This document shows positions 1 to 6,043 of a stretch of DNA of 6,043 nt, in pieces (positions within the stretch are counted from its first letter, which is position 1; each line of letters starts with the position of its first letter). The notes beneath the pieces were generated by a model. It made no database searches. It had not been told where the DNA came from and was given only the letters and a program-made list of their open reading frames with translations. This DNA comes from UBA5359 sp028699365 [NCBI: bacterium]. GTDB lineage: Bacteria > UBP13 > UBA5359. Both the position numbers and the translations under genes were made by a program. The DNA is taken from positions 1 to 6,043 of the forward strand of contig JAQVUQ010000176.1 of the NCBI GenBank assembly GCA_028699365.1, in the 5' to 3' direction.

Positions 1-51
1 GAAATATTGAAGAAAAATGTCACGGGAGAAATAGCTGTTGAAGACGTATAA
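1..51 (+). CDS. possible C-terminal tail of an upstream gene (partial)
   Basis: Frame 1 is open from the window edge to a TAA at 49-51 and would encode the 16-residue ending EILKKNVTGEIAVEDV. If real, it is the end of a preceding operon gene and overlaps the TTG start of the next gene at 38 by 14 bases, or ends one base before the alternative ATG at 53. Such overlaps are common in co-transcribed genes. Frame 3 is also open to a TGA at 39-41, and frame 2 stops at 8-10 and 32-34, so the choice of frame 1 rests mainly on its plausible composition. The fragment is too short to assign a family. Confidence 0.35.
   Translation, partial: EILKKNVTGEIAVEDV
24..28 (+). promoter_or_regulatory. Shine-Dalgarno site deciding the TTG start at 38
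   Basis: GGGAG lies 9 bases before the TTG at 38. The same GGGAG occurs 8 and 10 bases before the starts at 2168 and 5749, so spacing and sequence agree across the three genes. The alternative in-frame ATG at 53 lies 24 bases from this site and has only a weak GAAG near 40-43. This favours TTG, although ATG 53 is not excluded. Confidence 0.6.
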
Positions 52-2134
52 TATGCCGAAAGACAGAGTTACCTATAACTATCGTTACTTCCTGCCCTAC
101 TTCCCTGAATGGGGCAGCGAGGAATTCTGCAGACAGAGACTGCAGGAACTCCTCCGCTTCTGCCGTGAGGCGGGAGTGGATGAGGTCCAGTTCTATGTCA
201 ACACCCTTCCCGGCACCTATTATATGCCGGCTCACAGTGCTCAGGAGCAGATGCACTGGGCCGGGTGGATGAAGGAGGAAGTGGCTCCGGCGGTAAGAGC
301 CGCGGGGGTGTCTTTCCAACTCAACTACCAGATGCTGCTCGGGACCAACAGCAGCAAGTATGATATGCGCCGTGATTACGACTGGGAATTTCTGGTGGAT
401 CAGCACGGCAGGGAGACTCTGGGCTGTGCCTGCCCCATAGGGCCTGTTTTCCGGGAGACCATGGGAGAGATGCTCCGGTTGTGGGCCGGCACCGAGCCGG
501 ATATCCTCTGGATAGATGATGATTTTCGCCTGCATAACCATGGCCTGGGAGACAGGGGCCCGGACTTCTACTGCTACTGCCCGCTGCATTTGAAGCGATT
601 CGGAGAATACGCCGGGAGGCACTATACCAGGGAGGATTTGCTGGAGGAGACGCTCAAGCCAGGGGAGCCGACTCAACTCAGAAGAGAGTGGCTGAGCTTT
701 CTTGGGAAAACCATGACTGAGACGGCTGCCTGGATAGAGGAGCAGGTACACGGCATATCACCGGATACGCGCCTGGCCCTGATGACCTCCCGCATCGACA
801 ATCATGCGGCTGAAGGAAGAGAGTGGAAGCCTCTGCTGGAGGCCATGTGCGGAGAGCATAAGCCGATAGTCAGGCCTGCCGGAGGGCTCTACGCCGGCAC
901 AGCCGTGCCGGTAAAGAAACACGCGGAGACTTTCCGCCTTTACGAACAGGCAGTCTCCCTGCTGAGAGAGACTTTTGGCCGGGATGGTGTGGATTTTGGT
1001 CCGGAGCTGGAGAATTCGCGCTTTACCACCTGGAATAAATCGACTGTAAATACAAGGTATGTAATGGTTCTGGGACAGTTGCTGGGGTGCAATCATATTA
1101 CCCTCTCACTTAACGATCTCGAGGGATCACCGATAGATGAGGAGCCCACCGTTGTGCCGTTGCTGTCCCGGAGCAGGCCGATGCTGCAGGCGCTGGCAGG
1201 AATGGAGCTTGTCAACTGGCGGCCTGAAGGGGTGGGTTTCCTTTGCGATCCGGCCTCCGCCTGCAAGGTAAGATTAAAACGTAACGGTATCATGGGTAGC
1301 CTTGCTCCTGTCAGGGAACTTGAGGAAGTATTGCTGCAATCCGGTGTCCCTGCCTGCTATCTCTCTCCGGCCGAGGCGGCAAAGAGGCAGGGCATAGTCG
1401 TGCTGGACGGGTTTACCGCCTGGCTGCCGTCGGAACGGGAAATGGAAGACATCCTGTCCGGGGCCGTATTTATGAACGGCCCTGCCGCGGCGGTACTGAA
1501 CGAACGCGGCTTCGGAAAGCATATCGGTCTGAGCGTCGGCAGAAAGACCGGTTATATGGCCATGTCCGAGGTGTACCTGGGCGGTGTTCTTCCGGAAGTT
1601 CACGGCTGCCGTGTTCCCTGCAGAAGCATGAACTGGCGGGAATTACGTCTTGAAGGGGCTTGCGAATTGAGCGGATTTGTGGACCCGGGTAACGGCAGGC
1701 ATACCGCCAGTTGCCTGTATGAGAACCCTCTGGGAGGCCGTGCGGCCGTTTATGCGGCACAGGGAGATACCATCCCTTATGCCACCTTCGGCAACCATGC
1801 CAGGATGCGCTGGCTGCGGGCGCTGCTCGGATGGCTGAGCCGTGACGGATTTCCCGTCCTGCCTTTAACGGCACAGGATGGAATGACGATAATCCGCAGC
1901 AGCGATGAGGGTTTACTGGCGGCATTTGCCAGCCTGGGCACGGATCCTCTTGAGGCTGTGACGCTAAGGCTTTACCGGACGGAGCCCCTGAGAAGTATAG
2001 ATGTTTTACAGGCAACCGGGCAATGGAGGCAGGCGGATTTTTCCATTGCACCGCCGTCAGCTCCCGGAGCTATGGACGTTAGCGTAGCCTGCAAGCTGCA
2101 TGCCTTTGACTGGCTGATAGCCCTTATCAGATAA
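38..2134 (+). CDS. GH42-like glycoside hydrolase, cytoplasmic, atypical active site
   Basis: This predicted clan GH-A (TIM-barrel) enzyme would cleave a glycosidic bond in the cytoplasm; no signal peptide or membrane segment is visible. From TTG 38 the protein has 698 residues, close to the usual GH42 length. The barrel covers about residues 10-385. A Rossmann-like middle domain spans about 395-545 (I453-VVLDG, then ERGFGKHIG near 492-500). A C-terminal beta-sandwich follows FGNHARMRWLRALL (from 584) and ends in WLIALIR. Residues 158-164, WIDDDFR, fall where GH42 has its DNEY acid/base motif, so D162 replaces the catalytic Glu. C130, C132 and the C179-Y-C181-P-L-H184 segment match the positions of the GH42 zinc-binding cysteines, with the last Cys changed to His. 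PELEN at 322-326 carries the nucleophile candidate, E325 or E323. The next gene lies about 33 bases downstream. Alternatives are a new GH-A family or a non-catalytic homologue. The fold class is fairly sure, the substrate unknown. Confidence 0.72.
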   Translation: MKTYNMPKDRVTYNYRYFLPYFPEWGSEEFCRQRLQELLRFCREAGVDEVQFYVNTLPGTYYMPAHSAQEQMHWAGWMKEEVAPAVRAAGVSFQLNYQMLLGTNSSKYDMRRDYDWEFLVDQHGRETLGCACPIGPVFRETMGEMLRLWAGTEPDILWIDDDFRLHNHGLGDRGPDFYCYCPLHLKRFGEYAGRHYTREDLLEETLKPGEPTQLRREWLSFLGKTMTETAAWIEEQVHGISPDTRLALMTSRIDNHAAEGREWKPLLEAMCGEHKPIVRPAGGLYAGTAVPVKKHAETFRLYEQAVSLLRETFGRDGVDFGPELENSRFTTWNKSTVNTRYVMVLGQLLGCNHITLSLNDLEGSPIDEEPTVVPLLSRSRPMLQALAGMELVNWRPEGVGFLCDPASACKVRLKRNGIMGSLAPVRELEEVLLQSGVPACYLSPAEAAKRQGIVVLDGFTAWLPSEREMEDILSGAVFMNGPAAAVLNERGFGKHIGLSVGRKTGYMAMSEVYLGGVLPEVHGCRVPCRSMNWRELRLEGACELSGFVDPGNGRHTASCLYENPLGGRAAVYAAQGDTIPYATFGNHARMRWLRALLGWLSRDGFPVLPLTAQDGMTIIRSSDEGLLAAFASLGTDPLEAVTLRLYRTEPLRSIDVLQATGQWRQADFSIAPPSAPGAMDVSVACKLHAFDWLIALIR

Positions 2135-2138
2135 GGGC
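2114..2138 (+). other. two overlapping, mutually exclusive hairpins at a stop codon
   Basis: Hairpin A pairs CTGATA (2114-2119) with TATCAG (2125-2130) around a 5-base loop. Hairpin B pairs GCCCTTAT (2120-2127) with ATAAGGGC (2131-2138) around the 3-base loop CAG. Both use bases 2125-2127, so only one can form at a time. The stop codon TAA at 2132-2134 lies in the 3' arm of hairpin B. No run of T follows, so this is not a standard intrinsic terminator. It may affect mRNA stability or expression between the two genes, which is inference. Confidence 0.45.
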
Positions 2139-2154
2139 ACATAAAAACAAGGAT

Positions 2155-2159
2155 GGGAG
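2155..2159 (+). promoter_or_regulatory. Shine-Dalgarno site setting the start at 2168
   Basis: GGGAG ends 8 bases before the ATG at 2168. The earlier in-frame ATG at 2153 overlaps this site and has only AAGG directly against it, which is too close to work well. Starting at 2168 also gives a cleaner signal peptide, with Lys near the N-terminus and no extra acidic residue ahead of it. Confidence 0.75.
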
Positions 2160-2167
2160 ATCGTATC

Positions 2168-5100
2168 ATGACCAAAATGCACGGCGTATTAACGATCGTA
2201 TTACTGACTCTTCTGGGGATCTGTATCCAACCTGTAATAGCGGATGATCTGGAGAAGAGCCCCGGAACACTCTTTCTCTGTATATATGACAAATCGCTGC
2301 AAGCAAAGTATGCCGGCGGGGAGGCAGGCTGTTTGCAGCCGGGCACGGCGCTTCTGGCCGGGACAGGTGATGACACTTGTCTGCTGGCATCCGTGAGAAA
2401 GCTGGAGGGCACATCCATACCGGAAGGCAGCAATGCTCGCGAAGGGCAGGCGGTGGCCTACAAAGGTATCGGCTACAAGTCCGCCGGAAACCTTAGCAAA
2501 GATCGGGGCATGGTGGAGATGGACGTAAAGCCCCTATTTGCCGAGGAGAAGCAGGACGGCAATCACTATATGTTCTACAGCGGCAGTCCGGACAGCCTGG
2601 TATCTTTCAGTATCCTTGTCGGCAAAGGAACGGCCCGTCTGGTGATCTCCGTCACCGATAAGGCGGCCGGAGTCAATCAGTACGGGCTGGTGCCCGTTTA
2701 CAACGAACTTCTGGACGGCAAACGGCACAGGATCGCCTTTACCTGGGATAAGGAAGAGATAGCGGTCTGGGCGGACGGTGTTAAGCTGTCCAGGCGAACA
2801 GCCCCGGCGGTAATGCCTTTTGGAGAGACGTTCTATATAGGCGGCAACGGCAATAAGGTCAGCAACAACGCCGACAGTCTGGTAAGATCTGTGCGCATAT
2901 CCGGCAGCGCCGGTGGGTACGATGCCGGTAATAAGGTCTCAGGGGCCTTATCCTCCGCGACCGCCTCAGCATCCCCTTCACCAAAAGCTGTTGCTCCGGT
3001 TAACCTGATACGCAATCCCGGATTTGAAAAGGGGTTGGACGGCTGGAAGCCGACTGCGGATACGTGCCGCTTTGTTGCGGATACAAGCGTTGCCAGAGCA
3101 GCCCGACAATCTCTGTTGCTGCAAAAGGATGACGATCTTGCCGTAGCCTCGCTTGAAGCAACGGATTTCGTGCCGGTGGAACCGGGCCGGCGTTACAGAT
3201 TGAGAATCTATTATCACGTTTCCGATCTTCCCGAGTTCAATACCGCCAATTACCAGTTTGTTCTGGAAGCAAAGGGATTGAATGACAAGGGGCAGGTGGT
3301 AAGCCTGGGCCGGACGGGCACCAGGACCTCTATTCCGATCATATCTCTGCCGGGCGAGTGGCAGGAGAATATACTATGGTTTACCCCGGGTGCCGGCATC
3401 GTCAGCGCAAAACCGTCCGTAACGCTTACCGGCGCTTTGCGCAGGATATGGATAGACGATATTTCTTTACAGATCTATGACCCGTCTGAGGATGCCAGGC
3501 CGTATAATCTCAGCCTTCCCAAACCTCTGTATGAATGGGCTCAGGTAACCGAGATGCTGAAGGCCAGAAAGGAGAGCAGCGGCAAGGTCGTTCTCAAGGA
3601 CGGCCGGGGACGCCTGCTTGTAGACGGTAAAGAGACGCCGCCCCTGTTTTACAAGGCCAGGGGCAAGATGGGCTATGGATGCTACAGCGATTTCAAGGAT
3701 AACGGCATCAAGCTCTTCCAGATGTCCATCAACGTCAGCGGCACTTATACGGAAATATGGACGGGTAAGGGAAAGTATGATTTCGACAGGCTGGACAAGC
3801 TTATACAATTGGCGCTGCAGGGCAGCCCCGATGCCTGTCTGGTACCGGTGTTCTCCATCGGGCCTTATCCCGACTGGGCGGAGGAGAATCCGGGCAGCAT
3901 CTGCCTGGACCAGGACGGCAAGCCGGCCATGGGCAGGGTAGAGAGGGAGTATTTCGGAGAGCCCCGCCAGGCAGGTCATAAGGGAATTGTAACCTATTAT
4001 TCGCTGAAGCTGCGTCAGGATATAGACGGGTGCCTGCGCGACCTGCTGGAGCACATGAAGAAACAGCCCTATTACAAGGCTATAGTCGGGTTCGGATTGA
4101 CCGGCGGTCATGACGGCATGTGGCGCCCTCACGGGCAGCTCTTCGATCACCTTATCGATTACAGCCCGGCCGCAAAGGATTGCTTCCGTGATTATATGAA
4201 GCGTAAATACGGCAGCGAAGCCAACCTGCGCCGGAGTCTGAATAAGCCTGAGATCACCTTTGCTTCCCTGCAGCCGCCTACTATAAAAGAGCGTACTAAC
4301 GGTACGTTTCGCGACCTTACCCGCGACAGGCTGTCTGCGGATTACTCCGAATTTCTGTCGGTCAGCCTGGCGGAGATGCTGGAGGGCTTCGGCCGGACAG
4401 TCAAGCAAAACGCCGGCAAGGATGTCTTTACGACCATTTACTTTACGGATTACACCGGAGGCATGGGGCGGTACATGGAAGGCATGCGCCGCATGTACGC
4501 TTCACCCTGGCTGGATATGTTCCAGACCGTGGCCGAGTATAACCCCTGGCGTCAGCCCGGTGCTCCCGGAGGCGTAGCTCCGGCTTTCGGCAGCATGGCG
4601 GCTAACGGCAAGATATGGCTGCAGGAGTACGATCACCGCTCCTGGGTTTCGCCTGCATACAACAAGGAACACGATGTTCAGGCCGGCTTCCGTTTTCTTA
4701 TGACGCCGGAGGATTTCCGTCGCGTGTTGCGTCGCGATACCGGTGAAAAGATAGCTCTGGGAGCCGGAGCCTACTTCTACGATCTTAGCGGCGGGTATTT
4801 CCATGCTCCCCAGATGCTGAAGGAAATGGATTTTCAGGAAAGATCGTATGAAAAGGCTATTGCCGGTGGCATGACAGGCATAAAACCGCAAATAGCCGTA
4901 ATTACGGATGATGAAAGCTGCTGGTGGATGGCAGAGAGCAATGCCGGACTTTCCGCCATGAACAACTGCCTGCGCCAGGTAGTCATGAGTGCCGGCCTGT
5001 CGGGAGTGCCTTACTCCGTATATTCCCTTAACGATCTTATCGAAGGCAAGGTTCCTGATTGTAAGGTATATCTGTTTGCCAACACTTTCAAGCTGGATGA

Positions 5101-5710
5101 AGGAGAGAGAGCTTTCATAAACGGCAAACTGAAGAACGGCGGGCGTACATTGATCTGGGTTTACGCTTCCGGTTACCTTGATGAAAAGGGCATGGGGTCT
5201 GATCGCATCAGCAAGCTTACCGGTATAGGCATCAGTGCACCGGTCACCGCCGATGCGGCAGCCCGTTTCGTTGACAAGCCCGGAGTCGCTCTGGGTAACA
5301 GCCCGTCGGCAGTAGGCGGAGCAGCCATGATTAGATTCACAGTGGAGGATAGTGCCGCCAGATCTCTGGCCCTGTATGCCGGCGATAAATCCGTGGCCGC
5401 AGCCGTCAAGGATCTTGCCGGATGGCGGTCCGTCTTTATCGGTAATCCCGGCCTGTGCACCGCCGGCCTGCTCAACGGGCTGGCTCGCCAGGCAGGCGCC
5501 TACGTCTGCACCGACAGCGGGATACCCGTGAGAGTAACGGACAAGTTTATCTCCATCCACGGCACTCGTCCCGGCCCTGTGGATATCAAGCTGCCAAGAC
5601 ACTGCCGTAAGATTATCGACGCCTTTGACGGCCGGGTTCTGGCTGAAAATACCGACAAGATAAAGCTCGATCTCAAGCTGAGAGAGACGCAGTGGCTTAT
5701 TCTGGAGTAG
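2168..5710 (+). CDS. secreted LamG/CBM/GH42-like multidomain glycosidase
   Basis: The protein has 1180 residues from ATG 2168. Residues 1-25 form a Sec signal peptide: MTKMHG, a hydrophobic VLTIVLLTLLGICI core, then QPVIA before DD. Residues about 30-246 resemble a LamG/concanavalin-like domain (GMVEMDVKP near 114-121, DGKRHRIAFTW, then WADGVKL). A Ser/Ala/Pro linker spans about 247-277. A CBM4/9-like beta-sandwich runs from NLIRNPGFE (279-287) to RIWIDDISL (426-434). From about 474 comes a GH42-like TIM barrel with PYPDW (566-570), GLTGGHDGMW (643-652), DYSPAAKDCFRDYMKRKYG (664-682) and WLQEYDHRS (817-825). E820 is the nucleophile candidate. No Glu occurs at the expected acid/base position, where T645-G646-G647 replaces DNE; D649 is the nearest acidic residue. 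A GH42-type middle domain starts at PQIAVITDDES (907-917), and a C-terminal beta-strand domain spans about 1118-1180. It likely binds and perhaps cleaves a glycan outside the cytoplasm. Domain order is fairly sure; activity and substrate are not. Confidence 0.78.
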   Translation: MTKMHGVLTIVLLTLLGICIQPVIADDLEKSPGTLFLCIYDKSLQAKYAGGEAGCLQPGTALLAGTGDDTCLLASVRKLEGTSIPEGSNAREGQAVAYKGIGYKSAGNLSKDRGMVEMDVKPLFAEEKQDGNHYMFYSGSPDSLVSFSILVGKGTARLVISVTDKAAGVNQYGLVPVYNELLDGKRHRIAFTWDKEEIAVWADGVKLSRRTAPAVMPFGETFYIGGNGNKVSNNADSLVRSVRISGSAGGYDAGNKVSGALSSATASASPSPKAVAPVNLIRNPGFEKGLDGWKPTADTCRFVADTSVARAARQSLLLQKDDDLAVASLEATDFVPVEPGRRYRLRIYYHVSDLPEFNTANYQFVLEAKGLNDKGQVVSLGRTGTRTSIPIISLPGEWQENILWFTPGAGIVSAKPSVTLTGALRRIWIDDISLQIYDPSEDARPYNLSLPKPLYEWAQVTEMLKARKESSGKVVLKDGRGRLLVDGKETPPLFYKARGKMGYGCYSDFKDNGIKLFQMSINVSGTYTEIWTGKGKYDFDRLDKLIQLALQGSPDACLVPVFSIGPYPDWAEENPGSICLDQDGKPAMGRVEREYFGEPRQAGHKGIVTYYSLKLRQDIDGCLRDLLEHMKKQPYYKAIVGFGLTGGHDGMWRPHGQLFDHLIDYSPAAKDCFRDYMKRKYGSEANLRRSLNKPEITFASLQPPTIKERTNGTFRDLTRDRLSADYSEFLSVSLAEMLEGFGRTVKQNAGKDVFTTIYFTDYTGGMGRYMEGMRRMYASPWLDMFQTVAEYNPWRQPGAPGGVAPAFGSMAANGKIWLQEYDHRSWVSPAYNKEHDVQAGFRFLMTPEDFRRVLRRDTGEKIALGAGAYFYDLSGGYFHAPQMLKEMDFQERSYEKAIAGGMTGIKPQIAVITDDESCWWMAESNAGLSAMNNCLRQVVMSAGLSGVPYSVYSLNDLIEGKVPDCKVYLFANTFKLDEGERAFINGKLKNGGRTLIWVYASGYLDEKGMGSDRISKLTGIGISAPVTADAAARFVDKPGVALGNSPSAVGGAAMIRFTVEDSAARSLALYAGDKSVAAAVKDLAGWRSVFIGNPGLCTAGLLNGLARQAGAYVCTDSGIPVRVTDKFISIHGTRPGPVDIKLPRHCRKIIDAFDGRVLAENTDKIKLDLKLRETQWLILE

Positions 5711-5730
5711 AGCGGTTTGTTTGAAAAATC

Positions 5731-5738
5731 GGAGGGAG
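5731..5738 (+). promoter_or_regulatory. Shine-Dalgarno site for the oxidoreductase gene
   Basis: GGAGGGAG contains GGGAG at 5734-5738, ending 10 bases before the ATG at 5749. It is the strongest ribosome binding site in the window and lies in the 38-base gap after the TAG at 5708-5710. No promoter or terminator is seen in that gap, which fits co-transcription with the upstream genes. Confidence 0.7.
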
Positions 5739-5748
5739 CACGCAGTTC

Positions 5749-6043
5749 ATGAAAAAGCGTTATGTCATAGCCGGCACAGGTGTAAGGGCCAGGAGCATGT
5801 TCGTCAGGCCGCTGTTGCAGGAGTATGCCGAATACGGTGAGATAGCCGGTATCTTTGATGTCAATCCCCTGCGGATGGAGTTTTTCAAAAAAGAAGCAGG
5901 CCTGGATTGTCCGTCATTCACGGATTTCAATGCCATGCTGGAAGAGGTAAAACCGGATACCGTGATCGTAACGACGATAGACAGTTGCCACCATAAGTAT
6001 ATCATCGGTGCCTTAAAGGCCGGTTGTGATGCCGTAAGCGAAA
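5749..6043 (+). CDS. Gfo/Idh/MocA-family oxidoreductase (partial, 5' end)
   Basis: The gene runs off the right edge after 98 full codons and one base. The N-terminal Rossmann fold is clear: MKKRYVIAGTGVRARS holds the G9-x-G11 dinucleotide loop after the first beta-strand. GIFDVNP places D37 at the end of the second strand, where an acidic residue usually contacts the adenosine ribose and favours NAD(H). VIVTTIDSCHHKYIIGALKAG (72-92) is the family's typical segment of strand, T-x-x-x-x-H and helix. The window ends in SE (97-98), where the family's conserved EKP motif begins. Relatives oxidise or reduce sugars, inositols and glycosides in the cytoplasm. Next to two glycosidase-like genes, it probably handles a released sugar or a glycoside. 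The substrate-binding C-terminal domain is outside the window, so specificity cannot be judged. Confidence 0.88.
   Translation, partial: MKKRYVIAGTGVRARSMFVRPLLQEYAEYGEIAGIFDVNPLRMEFFKKEAGLDCPSFTDFNAMLEEVKPDTVIVTTIDSCHHKYIIGALKAGCDAVSE

Noticed and set aside
20-751. 243-codon open frame on the minus strand
   Set aside because: It is antisense to the first gene, whose frame carries the GH42-like motifs. The minus-strand product has no recognisable motif.
2120-2138. hairpin as an intrinsic terminator
   Set aside because: The stem is followed by CACATAAAAACA, not a T-run, and the next gene begins only about 30 bases later.
2153-2167. ATG at 2153 as the start of the secreted protein
   Set aside because: It overlaps the GGGAG site that serves ATG 2168 and has no suitably spaced site of its own.
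2213-2226. lipobox for a lipoprotein signal peptide
   Set aside because: The Cys at residue 19 is preceded by Ile in LGIC. A lipobox needs Gly, Ala or Ser directly before the Cys, so cleavage after VIA at residue 25 is preferred.
3675-3941. 88-codon open frame on the plus strand
   Set aside because: It is out of frame within the secreted protein gene, Ser/Arg-rich, and matches no known family.
4292-4306. short inverted repeat CGTAC/GTACG within the coding region
   Set aside because: A 5-bp stem inside a well-supported coding sequence is expected by chance.
3467-4408. 313-codon open frame on the minus strand
   Set aside because: It lies fully inside the 2168-5710 gene, which has clear domain matches, a ribosome binding site and a signal peptide. 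The antisense translation shows no recognisable family and looks like a by-product of codon use.
4502-5602. 366-codon open frame on the minus strand
   Set aside because: It is antisense to the GH42-like barrel and C-terminal region, with no recognisable domain and no supporting upstream site seen.

Overview
The window looks like part of a bacterial carbohydrate-use operon, all on the + strand and tightly packed. It holds two complete large genes, the start of a third that runs off the right edge, and possibly the last codons of a fourth at the left edge. No RNA gene, mobile element, CRISPR array or convincing terminator is visible.

Layout: (1) positions 1-51 are an open frame that may be the tail of an upstream gene. 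(2) 38-2134 encodes a 698-residue protein without a signal peptide. It resembles glycoside hydrolase family 42 (GH42) in layout: a TIM barrel, a Rossmann-like middle domain and a C-terminal beta-sandwich. It keeps a GH42-like cysteine cluster but has Asp-Asp where GH42 has Asn-Glu. (3) About 33 bases separate it from the next gene. Two overlapping, mutually exclusive hairpins sit at its stop codon. (4) 2168-5710 encodes a 1180-residue secreted protein: signal peptide, LamG-like domain, Ser/Ala/Pro linker, CBM4/9-like carbohydrate-binding domain, then a second GH42-like catalytic region with the same three-part order. (5) After 38 bases, 5749 starts a Gfo/Idh/MocA-type NAD(P)-dependent oxidoreductase, cut by the window edge after 98 codons.

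How they may work together (inference): the secreted multidomain protein binds and perhaps cleaves a glycan outside the cytoplasm. Products are imported by a transporter not seen here. The leaderless GH42-like protein then acts on the oligosaccharide or glycoside, and the oxidoreductase works on a released sugar or oxidises a glycoside before cleavage. The substrate cannot be named from sequence.

Organism: GC is moderately high by eye (mid-50s percent), with frequent ATA, AGA and AGG codons. All three genes have a GGGAG Shine-Dalgarno 8-10 bases before the start, which argues against Bacteroidetes. LamG plus carbohydrate-binding plus GH42-like fusions next to Gfo/Idh/MocA genes recall Lentisphaerae, Planctomycetes, Armatimonadetes or uncultivated relatives, but the phylum is not settled.
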